From Channa striata (lineage: Eukaryota; Chordata; Actinopteri; Anabantiformes; Channidae): a stretch of DNA of 64,000 nt. A program made the position numbers and the translations under genes. How positions within the stretch are numbered: position 1 is the stretch's first letter; each line of letters starts with the position of its first letter. The stretch covers positions 4,350,932 to 4,414,931 of the forward strand of contig CM065169.1 in the NCBI GenBank assembly GCA_033026295.1, in the 5' to 3' direction. The notes beneath the pieces are model-generated. The model was not told the origin of the DNA. It saw nothing but the letters and a program-made list of their open reading frames with translations, and searched no databases. Shown piece by piece: positions 24,422 to 37,500 of this stretch.

Positions 24422-24441
24422 TGTGTGTGTGTGTGTGTGTG
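24422..24441. repeat. (TG)n microsatellite
   Basis: About ten uninterrupted TG units. Confidence 0.95.
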
Positions 24442-25170
24442 GCAGTTACAGCCCCGACAGACAGGGCTGTTGGCAGAGAGCCTGTCTGTCAGTGAGTGAT
24501 TAGTGAAACCTGCTACACTAATAATCCTCCTGTAATAGTTTTCTCAGAAGATGGCCTATTTGATTATTGGAATTCATTGGGGCCTTTAATTACATGCGCC
24601 AGGCGTTTCCTGCCTAATTTGTACCTCCAGTCCGTTTAGCATTTCAAAGTGCCAAATCGTTCTCATTCCCGATGCAGCATTTTGTGCAGCCGCGACCATG
24701 TCAATAAAGAAGGTATTTTGGAGAAATTTGAAATTAATTACTGATTTGTTACACACAAACATAGAGATAACAAAAAGTACAACAGCAACCATACATTTGT
24801 ATCCCATTAAAATCCAACCTCACTAAAGGACTGAGTGGATTTCTGTAAGAAACCTTACAGAACCTGTTATGATCCAGCAACGCAGGAACTTCTGGCACAG
24901 CTTTGGGACTTGTTGGGTTTTCTCTGCATGCAGTATCTGTAAACCCGTTGACCTCACAGTGCGAAGTGTCCTGACATTACTTTATTGTGAATTCTAGCTT
25001 GCAGCCTGTCCAAATGTTATTTTTATTTCTTCATCTACTTCAAATTATTACTTAGTTTAAGTTTTGCTGGCCACTGACTTCGTCATTTTCAATTTGGTTT
25101 AGGTTTTTCAAAGAATTGAAATGATATATCAATAAAAAATATAATAAATAAAATAAATAACTAAATAATA

Positions 25171-25210
25171 TGTGTGTGTGTGTGTATATATATATACATA
25201 CACATATATT
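25171..25210. repeat. (TG)n(TA)n compound microsatellite
   Basis: About seven TG units pass into TA units and then catacacatat. The preceding 30 bases are ataa/aata-rich. Confidence 0.95.
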
Positions 25211-26094
25211 ATTAGTTAGTCTGGTTTAAATATGCATATTCCTTCTATAAATGATTGGTAGGTGTACACCTTTGAAGTGCAACAGGAATTAACTTGATCT
25301 AAACAGCCTCCCTTGTTCTACAGAGCTACACTAATGGCTCTACTTTACTACTTCTTTATTAATTTTATTTGTATTTATCTTATCTATGATTTTTGGGTGT
25401 GGCCTTTTTGGTGGATATGTGAAGTGGTGTTAATCTTCCTGAGGATGGATGAAAGGACAGCATGGAAAATTGGAGCCAGATTGTTGAGAGAATCGAAAAT
25501 TCTTCTCAAACAACCTCATCCTAGGGGTTTATGAGTGTGTAGAGTCATCACATTTTTATTAATCCACCCTGTTCTGACTTTCCAATTTACCACGTAAAAG
25601 GCCTATTCAGGCCAGGTAAAACAAACAAAAAAAAACCTAGCCTGGAGGATAGAACTAGGTCCCCTTAGCCAATGTTCCCTCAGACTGAAAAAGTTGCTTG
25701 AAATAGTGAAACATTCCCAGTAAAGAAGCAGTATACATTACACATCTAAAGATTCAATTTAGATATTCAGGCAAATGTCAGCTAATCCAGCTGCCACTCA
25801 TCCAAGCAGAATTATACTTCTCCTTCAACACATGTGAGACGCGCATCTGAGCATAGCCACGGCACCGTTTATGTGTATCGACTAAGTATAACTCTGCCTT
25901 TATTCTGTGGGGGGTGCTAATATGCTCTTCACCCATATCCACCTCTTGTGGCAAGACACAGCTTCGGTTTGCTGTACACTCACCATATGCTGTGCTGCAG
26001 AGGATTCTTAGATGGGTCATTCACAGTTGCTACTTATTTGTTGTCATTGACACTTTTCTACCTGTTGGTACTCAAACCTCTTTACACTGCTTCC

Positions 26095-26290
26095 TATTTA
26101 TCCATTCACACTCACTCACCGATAGAGGAGCTTCTATGCGGCCGACCAACACTCACCGGACACTGCAAAAGTGGGGGTTCAGTGTCTAGCTCAAGGACAC
26201 TTCAAAATGAGACCAGAGGACCCGGGGATCAAACCAACAACTGTAGGACTGTTGGGCAACCGCTTCACCTACTGCACCACAGTCACCCAT
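26095..26290 (-). mobile_element. tRNA-derived SINE
   Basis: On the minus strand the head reads gtgactgtggtgcagtaggt (A-box region), then ggtttgatccccgggtcctc (B-box region). The body includes aagtgtccttgagctagaca and gtgagtgtgaatgg-type sequence. The frame of 142 codons across it is incidental. A head-only relative lies at 27099-27118. Confidence 0.7.
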
Positions 26291-26672
26291 TTAGGCTTGA
26301 CGTGGCTGGAAGGAGGGTTTGCCATATGGCTTTTATAGGTGTGGTAGGAGGGGTGGTGTCATGCAATAGGGAATGAGTTTGATGTGACAAAGAACACATT
26401 TAACAGCAATGTACTTAGAGGGCAGAGCCTATAAGAAATAGAATTTTGGTTATGTATTTTGTTCTTAGAGTGCAGACACAGTGCTCTAAACTATGAGCCC
26501 CATCGGCTCCCTCACCATCTGAAGTAAAATTTGGTTTACATGATGATTTAGTGCTGCACCTCATAGATTCTGGGCTTACAATATGTAAAGTTTTTATTGC
26601 AGCCCAGTCTCCTAAAAATGATATACAGAATATATACAATATTAATGCAAGTAGATTAGACTGTGAAGTTAT

Positions 26673-26810
26673 AGAGTCCAACCGCGGTGGGAATGAAAGA
26701 CCTGCTGCAGGGTGTATCAGTCGGGGACTGAAGGAGCTGCACAGAGCCTCCACTGTCTGGTTGGAGAGGTGTTGTCCATGATGGATGTCAGCTTGCTCAG
26801 CATTAACACA
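26673..26810 (-). pseudogene. Rex1-type LINE C-terminal remnant
   Basis: The minus-strand translation contains ADIHHGQHLSNQTVEALCSS followed by FSPRLIHPAAG. This aligns with the C-terminal NPSHPLHHTVEALSSSFSTR segment of the Rex1 RT at 60672-61895. Only about 45 codons are recognisable; the rest is truncated or decayed. The flank at 26575-26672 may be its 3' UTR. Confidence 0.65.
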
Positions 26811-27067
26811 TTTGCCACTGGCCATTTATATTGAATGTCAACATATCCTCATTACGTTAAAACGTATCACATTTAAAACATATAAAAGTCCTCCGAAAAA
26901 AAAAAAGAGCTTGTAGTTTAGTTTTATAGAAATGCAGTTTTTTGGAAACAGGGCTGCCCATTGAAAAAAAAGGTGGCTCAGCTTTGTGTGAATGCCCTAA
27001 AAATCCAGTAGTCTTTCAGGTTTTCTTCCAAGAACTATAACAGTTAAACTTAACAGCAATGTTTTTC

Positions 27068-27131
27068 ATCTATGTAAAGTATTATTGGGTATTATTGGTG
27101 CGGCTGTGGTGCAGTAGGATCTATGTAAAGT
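27068..27131 (+). mobile_element. Head-only SINE fragment flanked by 13-bp direct repeats
   Basis: The 13-mer atctatgtaaagt occurs at 27068-27080 and 27119-27131. Between them is a 38-base insert ending in ggtgcggctgtggtgcagta, the tRNA-like head of the SINE family seen at 26095-26290. The direct repeats look like target-site duplications. A head without body or tail is unusual for a retroposed copy. Confidence 0.6.
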
Positions 27132-30100
27132 GTTACAAAATTGTTTGTCCTCGATTACGTGCTTAAAGATTACAACAACACACTAAGACAGAGAATCCTC
27201 CACCCAATGTCCCAGAGGTTCACGTATATGCTAATTGTCTGATATTCAGGCAAATGTTAAAACGCTTTCTTTTTTCCAGTTGTACTGCTTTTGTTGTCAG
27301 ACGAAAGAAACTTTCACTCATATGAAAATCTAATAACATTCATCTAAAAAGGGTTATTGAATTTTGATGTTCTCCCTGTGAGCGCCATTTATATAACTTA
27401 GCAGGAAATCAAAAGCTGTTTGACAATCCAAGGAATCAAACAGTGCTATACTGCCTTATCGTTCCCATCTGCTCTGAAATTTTATAAAAGTCTGCAATTG
27501 TTTCTTCATTTCCTCTTCCTTCTTTTCTCCAATCTCAAAAGGCTTCAGGCCATTTTTTTAGTTTTTTTCTTTTTTTTTTGTCCTGTTTCTTAGACTTTTG
27601 CTCTAATTGTTGAACCACTGCTATTACAGTCATGAATTACTCCATTTCCTCCCTCCTGGTCGTAGATGCTTCATAAGATTCCTCTCTCTGCCTACACTGA
27701 TAAGGTGTGGGAGTCTATCTGATGTTGCTTGCTGAGGAAGCCTGATTAGATCTAAGCTATAAAGTCACTTCAGTCTTTTCTGAAATAGCTGGGACGAACA
27801 AAGTTCTTGCCATAGAAAACATAATCTGTGGGACAAAGTGGTCAAATGTGGGTCTCCTTGATAACTGAAACATGGTTAGATCATCCATGCTATAGATGAC
27901 AATAATTATGTTTAACACATAGTAGACATAACATAGATTTTATTATGTTGCTGCAAAAAAAATTCTGATGCTTCTTGTACTGTGCTTGTTCCCACATGTT
28001 CCTTAAAGATTAAATATTGTGTGAGAACTTTTTCCAAGACACTCTGAGCAAACTTAAGGCTGTGGTGTCAGACATGGTATGTTCAAGAATAGTTCTGACT
28101 ATTTTGACTGTTCCCAAAGATGGTCCAAAAGCTTCAAACTGCATGACCATGTTATTATTTTAAATGTCTCTTTCAGTACTGTAAATGTGTTGTTATGGAT
28201 GGATCTAGGTTAGTACATAGTTCTAATCTAGATCCATTTTTATTTTGAATCATGTTGACAATAAATTATGCAACATCTATGGTAACCCAAACTTAAATAG
28301 TGCAAAAAGACTTTTGCACTGGCAATAAAAGATGGTTAAATGACCATCAGTCATCATCATGGTGAGCGTGAGGTATAATCACATCAGTGAGGCAAAATCT
28401 CTTTCAAAAGCAGAGACTAAGCTACTTAACCTCTTCTTCTGCTAGTCTTCGCTAGAATGAAAAATGTTTTATTCTTATTTACTGCTTTCTTCTAACATTG
28501 CTGCTATCAAGCTCCTCCACACAGACTGTGATTTATAAGCATTTGAATTCTCAGTTTAAAACTCTGACATTCGTAATGTTAAATGTTAAACAACTTAACA
28601 CGCCACCATTTCCACATTTTGGAGTTGAAAGTGAGAGTCCATCTTGCCCTGAATCTGTGCAAGTGAATAATACGAAAAACAAATGTTCCACTAATTTTAG
28701 ATGTGCAAGCTTGGGTGTTTGCTTCAATCACACACCTTTTAAGTCATTTCAAGCATTTAAGTGAGGAAACAACACCCCCCCCCAGGGAGTCTTTTCTACA
28801 TTAGTGGCTATGAACAATTTTCCATTAACTCACGTGCTTTCACTGATGTATTCTTTTAGTTTTCAGCACTGCCATGAATCATGTTAGTAGCATCCTCATT
28901 GCTTGGACCTCTTAACAATGTTCAGGTCCTTACTTATATCCTATAACAGTTGTTGAATGTGTTAGATCCAACTCATTGACAAAAAAAACGAAGGGCAACT
29001 GTTGCCACCCCTGTGAGGTTGTCTGTCTGACATTAAGCTTTCTGAAAAGGGGTTTGTAAAAGCAGTGGAATCTTCAGAGAATTATCACCCATCTCTTTCC
29101 ACAGCTTTAGAGCCTGATTTGGCCCACTGTTGTAGCTTTCTGGACTACAAATTTTACTGCATGGTAAAGTCTAGTCAACACTTATTTCAGCAGCAGGCAG
29201 CTGGAAAGTGTCTGATAAACAGCAGACAGTTCAGCTGCTAGAGCAAGATAATTTTCTCTGAAAGTTAATAAGAATAAAAGGAGACCAAATGTTGGATATT
29301 CATTGTTTAGGTTGCCAAAATAAGAAAGTCTTAATAAAGAATACAAAGTTGACATCATGGAGATTTTTTTCTTTTTGTGTTCCAGCTTCTTGAATAATTT
29401 ACTTTACACTTTTTTCTACATTTGTCCCAATTCTGACAAATTTGAATGATTTCAGCTACTTTTTAGCCAAACAAGACAAAAAGTAGGTAAACTATTTTAA
29501 CCACTGTCCCATAAGATTGCTCCCTCATCAGCAACAGTTACACACTTCGATGTAACGTCTGTATGCTGCCTGATGTGGACTACAGCCCAATTTTAAGCTA
29601 ACATGAGGCCTGTCAATTTTATTTTGGAATTATGTTGAATATCAGTGAAAAAAAGAAAAAGGATATATTCACATTTTTGTGTTTAACACTAACATATAAA
29701 CACTAAAGAAGTTAGTCCTCCTTTCCAAAAGGCCTTGTGGTTGTTCACACATGTACAGCTTCACGTGGCCAGGATAAAACCAGCAAAATTGAACCACTGA
29801 CCCTAGCTGGTGGAACAGCTCCCAACATAGCCCCAAAGACGGTGTGTCAGAAGATGCAGACAGGCCTCCATATATGCAAAAATGTATTTAATAGAATGAG
29901 AAAAAAAATAAGGTGGTTACCCCACGACTATCAACCTTTTTTGTTAATTTCCCTCCACTGCAACTTAACATCAAAACATTCAGAGGGAATTTTTGCACAG
30001 GACAAAGACTGTGGATGCAGGCCAACCATCACCTTCATTAAAATGACTTTGGGAAAGTATATTTGAACCAGTGTGAACAGGAGGACTGAGTATAGCATTA

Positions 30101-31974
30101 AAAACTTGAGTCATGTTTTTGGAACACTTAACATTGTAATGGAAGGTTTCTTTTTAAGAAAAAAGTTGGTTATCTCTGTCCAATGAACCACTGACTGGAC
30201 ACACAGTAACAGCTCATTACTCTTTGCTATTCTGTACAAAGTGTATTTCATTGACAAGACACTGCTGTTACACATTTTTGAGTCCTGTTTTACCAGCCCA
30301 GGTCTTCGCTTTATCGCCAGCCTTTATTTCTTCGAGTGGACATGATGCTGGTCCATCTTGTGGCAGTGAGGGTGTAGCAGCCAGACGTTGACTTCTGGTT
30401 CAAGGTTAATGCCTGTTGGCTCACCTCTGGACACACACGGCTGTGATTGATGCATGCTCAGTCGCTATGCCTGAGGGATTAACAACTGAATAACAGCAGC
30501 GTTTACATTCACTGACCTCTTGCATCACCTTCCCACTCCGACATGGATTACTGTCACAAACATTGCCATTCATGTTCCTTCACTACCTTTGTTTTCCAAC
30601 CAGAATACACACCTTTTTTACAACGGAGGTTTAGCATGGCTTTGTGAAAAAATGTGAACTAAGGATAGTGTGAAAACAAAGAGAATGAAAAAGGGGTCAA
30701 GTAATGCAGCCGTTTTGCATTGTTAAAACAGTATTTACCTTGAGATTTACAATATCATCAGGTTATGTTTGTTCCAAATACAAACTATGACATCTAGTGT
30801 TTATGCTTTCTAGGAAACGCCATTTGTAGGTGAACAGTTAAAATATGTTGCAGAATGTGTCCGTCTGTTAATGCAGTTTCTTTCTCATTGTAATGCATGT
30901 GCAAAGTAAACTGGTCCCTCAGGCGGTGGACACACTGCATGTGTATTGTACCACATGAGAGTCGATCACAGGCCATCTGGTCAGACCAGGCAACAGCTCT
31001 GCCGCGCAAACTTTACAACAATCCATTTATAAGTGTCGCAGGTGGTCCCCCATGTCCTCAAACACTGTAATGAGTAATGAGAGTTAGTCTATCGAGGTCT
31101 ATCTGTCTTCCAGCAGGAGCTGCTAATGCAAGGACACCAAATTCACCAGCAGGTACTGTAGGAGTCTGATAATGCAGTGTTGGAAAATGACCAGCAGGCT
31201 GTGCTTTAATGGACATGGTGACCTTCATTTATTTGATTTATAATGCATGTCCCTACAGTTGTGTTACTGGCAATGAAAAATTCATAGTAAAGTAATTATC
31301 TGACACATTTTCATAAAAAGCAGTGTTTGCCTTGCTAATGTAACACTTTTCTTGTTGTGTAATGACTTTTCGGATGGCCTAGGCATGAAAAAAATCTCAT
31401 GACAACCTGGCAAATTCTTGAATTTGGACAGATATCTACAGCCATTTAACAACAAATGTGCATGATTAAGTGAAATCACTGGTTGGACACTTTTTATGTA
31501 CACACAGCATGCACAATCTTCAATATTTTCAGCTAAAATTACCTTTGCATAATTGCACTTACAATAGGATTGCTTTTTATTATTGTTTTACAAGAGTATA
31601 ATTTACAAACTTTTTCCAGAAAAGTTATGGTGTGTAAAATATAAATAAAGAAATAAAGCAATCTTATATATCTGTTAATCATTTTAAACTTGCAGTGTAA
31701 ATAACAGACATTAAAAGATATTAAAATTATGTTTTCATCGTGTGTAGTTCACAATATCATTACAACCTCCAAAAAGTCCAGAAAAGGGGGTTGCTGCCTC
31801 TTCTGAGCTTGAGCTTGAGAAAACTGTCCTTACGAGTCAAAATCTAAAAATCCTTTTTGAAGTCATGAGAGCTACATCCTCTATGCTGTGCAGGAGAGGG
31901 ACCATCTGAATTCTTAACAGCTCACAATTCAAAAGTTGTCATTTGTAATAGGTAATTTTTGGGGGGGACCCAGG
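27132..31974. other. Non-coding stretch, no gene recognised
   Basis: 4.8 kb without a convincing exon. Frames such as 28498-28764 and 29737-30066 show no family resemblance. Short homopolymer runs occur: T near 27550-27580 and C near 28772-28780. No terminal repeats or transposase were seen. Confidence 0.45.
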
Positions 31975-32027
31975 TAAAAGGCAGAGGCAGCAGGTAATGA
32001 GAGAGCAGAGAATTTATTAATGGTAGA

Positions 32028-32110
<83 letters not shown>

Positions 32111-32640
32111 CTACCATTACACCATTCTACCAGCGGTGTAGAGAACTCAGATCAGGTGGGAGGATGATGATAATGGGAAAGCGGGAGAAGGCTGGGGATG
32201 AAGAACTGGAGAGCTGGTCCATAACAGTTAAACAAAGTAGCAACTACATAAGCAATTAGTAACAACACAAACACAGCCAAGGAAAAAAACTCACTCGGGA
32301 AGTACCAACAAAAAACAGCGGAGGCAAAATACACTCGGGACAACAAGGCTAACAGATACTCCACAAAATTCACAGTCTCTGAGGTGGGAGTCAACACAGG
32401 CGGGGGAAAAAACTAATAAGAAAACATACAATCAACGGGTTCCCCGGGGAACGGAGCTGGTAGGTGAGAGCTTGGCCAGAAATTAACAAAATGCACAGGT
32501 GACTGAGGCCTGCGATACGACAGGTGAGTAGAATTACGCTAACAAGGAAGCAGAAGGGGGGGAGAGAGAGAGAGAGAGAAACCGCAGCCAGGGCAACAGA
32601 GCTCAGAATGACAACCATGACAGGAGGACGACTGTGCACA
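31975..32640 (-). repeat. Unclassified dispersed-repeat-like block with AT palindrome and GA tract
   Basis: Starts beside a G-run and contains a (TA)n palindrome (32018-32119), then about 500 bases of repeat-like sequence with a (GA)n tract (32563-32580). On the minus strand it ends in a CT-rich leader. The texture resembles interspersed fish repeats with no coding frame, but I cannot name a family. The ORFs of repeated Tyr-Ile codons here are only the TA repeat. Confidence 0.4.
32018..32119. repeat. AT-rich palindrome around a (TA)n core
   Basis: Arms taatggtagaa (32018-32028) and ttctaccatta (32109-32119) are perfect inverted copies. The 80 bases between them are almost pure TA, so the whole can fold as one long hairpin or cruciform. 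Confidence 0.9.
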
Positions 32641-32800
32641 TTCAGTTAAATTCACCTCATTTATAGAGCACCAATTTACAACAAGGTCATAAAGTTAGCA
32701 CTAAAGATATGAAGAAGATGCCCAACAAAACCCTCTTGAAGGAGGAAAAACTCCTTTTAATGGAATAAAAGTCCAGCAGAAGCAGGTTCAGGATGGACAT
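32641..32800 (-). mobile_element. L2-type LINE 3' tail, truncated and decayed
   Basis: The antisense tail (attcacctcatttatagagc, then accaatttacaacaaggtca) is followed by the aaaccctcttgaaggagg...gtccagcagaagcaggttca block shared with the tails at 10353, 52980 and 56631. A stretch of about 40 bases of the consensus is missing after the tail. Confidence 0.7.
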
Positions 32801-34441
32801 AGTATGAGGAACAAGCACATCTGTGAAAGCACCATTATTGCTGCAACATTCATACTAATAATCATATATACAGGTTTACAAACATTAATCAGTTCCTGAA
32901 CAGTATTAGCGTTTAAGATGATTTCAAAATCATTTCATTCCCTTTTTAATTTGTCCCGACTTTTCTGAAAAGTTTTGATTAGTAAATAAATGTACAAGTT
33001 CAAATCTTATCATAAGTCAATCTTCAACTCCTCCTATGCAGAGTGTTCACGCATCCTCTTTAACAAATCCTTGATATAAATCATCTCAGAAAAAAAAAAA
33101 CACCTCAGGGTGTGTTTTGCAGTAATCACATTATTTTGTATAATTCTTTCTTGCCTGAGCAGAGAAGAGATTTACAAGGCGTACACAAATTAACGCGTGA
33201 TTTCATCACCTCAGCTTCCTGTTTTACTGACTACATATCACAGTGTTCTCCTTTACCAGAGACGTTGCTGTGAAGAACAAGTGATCGCAGCTTTCCTGAC
33301 TAATGTGAGAATAAATATACGGCATATGACCAAGTGCAATTTACACAGTTTCACGGTGGCTTGTGATATGGAGAAATAATCAGAGAGTAGGAAACACAGT
33401 TGGAAAAATGAGTGAAAAATGCGTGAGTGTGAGCGGTGAAAACACCATGAATGAACTGATAAACAGAGAGAGACAAAGTGCCAATTTGGAGAAACTCTGG
33501 TTTTATCACCAGAAAATCCAGGGAAAAGAGGTCACAGTGCCACCCACACTGTTTGACTTACAGCCAATCTCTGGCAAGTTCAGTGCAGAAACACCACAGT
33601 GTGTTTGGCTGCTATTCTCCAAAGATGGTGCCAAAAAAAAAAAAAAAAAAATAGACCTCCCGAAATGTGGATTACCACTACTTCACGGCTACATTACCAC
33701 TTAAATCCACTGACAGAAAGAAAACTAAGTTCTGCAGCATAGATCAGAGTGTAGACCGGGACCGTGGTGTCCTTCCTGCCTCTGCCACTATTTCCCCCTC
33801 TTCTATATCTGAGGACCTAAAGACTGCTGTCCCTGGCTAATAATTGCTGACACACCAAAGCCAACATAGCCCAGCGAGCCTTTAATAGTTTTCATTTTTC
33901 TTCCTTACAGGATGGCCTCTAAGGTGCCATTATGAATGATCAGCACACAGCTCGCCGTGCAGGCTGCGGCACACGCACAAACACACACACTCTCTGATCC
34001 CACAGCCATCCCAGACATCTCTCAGCTCTGCGGCCATTACTCCCTCTGTGTCTCTCTCACCTCTCATCTTCACCCTATATAGACAATTTATATAAAAGAT
34101 TTTTCTGCCCACACCTTTCATCACAGGGCTGAGTCTCATCACGGGGCCTATTTCACAACATTAATAGTCTCTCCTTTACCAAAACCATCAAAACATTAAT
34201 TCATAAACTATTTCGGTGGTGTGATCTATCAGGTCTTGACAAAGGATTTTGCGCAAACATACAGACTGGATGGCAGCTGCTATATTACACTGACCTAAGT
34301 TCCTCAGCACTTGCTGAGTGACCAATATTTAGTCAGAAGTCGCAAAGTCATGAGGAGATATCTAAGAACCCACAAGGTTTAAATACTGTGCGAGTGAAAA
34401 GGTCTCCAAGAAAATGTATGCTCTGGTGTTCAGGCAGATAT
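32801..34441. other. Non-coding stretch, no gene recognised
   Basis: The segment around 32925-33010 has a weak resemblance to a Tc1-like end (tttgtcccgacttttctgaa). A 19-A run lies at 33633-33651. A strong polypyrimidine tract plus CAG at 33892-33910 looks like a splice acceptor, but all three frames after it stop within ten codons. No exon can be defended. Confidence 0.4.
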
Positions 34442-34545
34442 GGGGGTGGATGTTAATCAGTTGATTGAGCAGTCGCCCACAAACCCTGGAGTTGGTGGTT
34501 CGATACCTGTTTCTTTCAGGCCACATGTCAAAGTGTCCTTGGACA
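34442..34545 (+). mobile_element. tRNA-derived SINE, 5' part
   Basis: The head has an A-box-like ggatgttaatcagttgattg, a B-box ggttcgatacc and the body phrase catgtcaaagtgtccttgga that recurs in the SINEs at 26095 and 47778. The 3' part fades after about 34545. Confidence 0.6.
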
Positions 34546-37500
34546 ACATATTTACTTAGTAATCAAGATAATAAAGTCGATAATTTAAAAAATGGGATGG
34601 TGATGACCTGTTTCATGCTTCAACATCTTATCCTTTTGTTACTACGTTGTCCTTGTAAGTCGTTGGTAATATCTGCAGAAGAGAAGCAGAGACCTAAGCT
34701 ACTGAGAGACTGTCACACCTGCTGCTCTTCAGAGCACTTGTACAAACGCCAAGTGGCCAGGAAAAAAATTGCCAACAAGCATCAGATACTGGCTTCAAGA
34801 AAGTGTGTGGAAAAAAATTGGACCATCAAAACTGAAAAATCAAGTTAAACCAAGCAAACTTTTTTTTTACTGTTAATAATGTAATTTTAAAAATAAAAAA
34901 ATCTAGATGCATTTCAGAACTTTTTTTTCTGATCTTGTACAGGATGTACAATTGACTTCATTTGTGACTACAAAAAGCAGATTGTAATTTGTATTATCCT
35001 AGGTCTAAAAATGGCTCAGAGAGAAGGTGCAAAAAGGCCTTTGTGGCAAATGAAGAACTGTGTTGGTGATTAAATGTAATATCTTTTTTGAAGCTGGTTT
35101 TTCAGTTGTTTACATGAGTGAGTGGGAGCAAATAATCAAAGTTTAGTTCTGTCAACTAACAATTATAAAGGGTAGGTTCACACTTTTTCAAGTCTGTAAT
35201 AAACATCTGTCTAGTTCCAATTTGAATACTGAGATTTATTTGCTGGAATTAGTCTGACAGTTAATACAGGCCTGTAAGAGATCATTCCAGTATCAAGTGT
35301 TGCGTGTATGTGCGTGTTTCAAAAATGCACTAAAAGTTTTTTTAAGATAACACTTCAGCTTTTCAATAAGTGGACTTCTGTCAAAGTCACTCAATTTTTA
35401 ATTCTAAAACGTAATTTATGTTATTTTCAGTGCTGGCCAAAGAAACACAAAGAGGGAAAGTCAAATTTTCTTACAAAGGCAACCACTTAGTGAACCGTAG
35501 GACATGGTGGAACCAGTACAGGTAAGAGCTCTTTCAGTTTTCATATGGGCACCAGAATCTGGTGACAGACTCGACAGGATGTGAACTTTCCAAGAAAACT
35601 TAAGCAAACAGTCGATTTTAGCTCTTTAATATGGGGCTTGATTAGGGTTTTGGAATTTACAGAAACGTTCAGTTAAGAGGATCTTAAGGCTTAAAGATGG
35701 GTGACTTAAAGACTTTAAAGAGACCGACAGCTGTCATTTAAACTCAGCCATGCTGTTGCAGCCTCTTGCTTGCTGTTGCTTCACCAAATTGAACCCTCCA
35801 AAATGTGGATTTTCAAGCTCTAAAAACTGATTTAGTCCTAACTCAAGGCTTTGGAACATATCTTTAGATGATGACATGTGACGCAAGAGACACTAAGGCA
35901 ACATTTACATTACAGGCCTTAATGCTCAAATCAGTATTTTATTTTATTTTTTTCGAAATATTAGATTTTTGTCTGTGGCTCACATGTTTGTGAGTCACTT
36001 CCACACACACAGTGTCGGTCCTACATTTTGTGATTTCAGTCTCCTTCCAAACGTCATCTTCGTTTACTCTGACTATTTGAAATGACCTCCAGGTTAACCT
36101 GAATCTGTTAAAGCAAACACGAAGTAAACATGAAAGTGGCTAATAACACAGAAACAAAATGCTCAGTGAACATGTGATCTTCATCGCCCCACTGATTAGC
36201 CTCATTTCTTTGCCTCCCTCTCCCTTCTTTGTGTCAATCAAAAAAAGTTTTCCATTGCTGCTTTAAACTTTAATGATTTCACTGACTCACTATCACTATC
36301 AATCAGACATCTCCAACTGTCAGCTGTGAGAAACGTGTGATTGTTTATGATGACAATTTGCATCTTGTTTGTCACAATAGCTTTGCATCAATTTTCTCCC
36401 CTCCAACCTTTGCAGAGCTCCATAGCTGACATACACCCCCCACCAGCCACAGTTCTGTTCCTCCGTTTGGGGCCTTCCAGATCTTGCACTGCTGCCCTCG
36501 TGGCTCTGTCTGCTGATGCGTGGAGGCTCCAGCTGTCAAATAAGGGGACACTGGGAGACAAGCGCCAATCTTTTTTATCATTGGATGTCAACTTGTTTAT
36601 TTGTTTGTCGCCGGCAGGATGTGCTGTAAAAAAGAATCAACACAAATGTTGCTTTTTGGGGACATTAGGGACAACATGTGATGGACATCACTGAGCTTAT
36701 GTTGGTATATGACACATTGTGTTACTTGCTGGTGTCACTGCTTAAAAATAACTACAGTAGCAGCTCGTGTAAGCTGTGTGTATTGTGTCTGACCGCGAAT
36801 CCCCAAAAGAAAACAGTGACTATATCGGGAACATGCTCTGTCAGGCGTAGATGAACTAATGGGACAGGCAGTGATGCACCTACGATAATTGCCCAGATGA
36901 AGTTTTACGTCACTCTGCATTCTCACATCTCAGAGAATACCGAGGGGGTTTCAAGCCGGAGCACATACTCCCCCATGATTGATCACTCTCCTTATAATTT
37001 CCTAATTTCCAATCCACTGGGGGACTGAACTGGAAGTAGCCATTTTTCCTGAGCACCGAACAGCTTCCTTTTATTTCCGCACAGGGCTAAATGGGAAGAA
37101 TCTTCCAGCCCATTAACCAGACTTTCTGTGTCATAAAAGTTTGACTCTCTCTCTCCCTAGCTCCCTCTCTCCCTCTCGTAGCAGCAGCATGAGCAGTCTG
37201 TTTGATCTGCAGGCTGCAGGTTAATAGAAATCAGCCTGCTCATCAGCAATAGTGGATTGAACTTAACCACCCACCTTCATCCTGTCAATTCAGATTTGGA
37301 AAAAAAGCACTAACATCGGCCACAGTTTCGTTTCCCTCTGTCAGGTAATCAGTATTTCACTATAATCCTCTTCAGGAGTAAAATTACAATGACCTATTCC
37401 TGCTTCCTGAGTCAGGAAAGGGAGGTTTTGGGAATAAGAGTCCGTGCAGAAGCTTAGAAAACAAATGTCAAGCCAATGACAATGAGTCTCTTTATAACAT

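Larger units (their letters stand above)
24125..26094. other. Non-coding stretch with microsatellites
   Basis: No gene recognised. It contains two dinucleotide repeats listed separately and a repeat-free block at about 24480-24760 that looks like conserved non-coding DNA. Confidence 0.45.

Noticed and set aside
25948..26376. 142-codon frame
   Set aside because: Spans a minus-strand SINE; translation has no family resemblance.
26415..26825. 136-codon minus-strand frame as a single gene
   Set aside because: Only its first 45 codons resemble Rex1; the rest is incidental open frame in AT-rich DNA.
31929..32259. ORFs with long Tyr-Ile repeats on both strands
   Set aside because: Produced by the (TA)n repeat; not a protein gene.
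33363..33704. 113-codon frame
   Set aside because: Ends in a poly-Lys run encoded by a 19-A homopolymer; no domain recognised.
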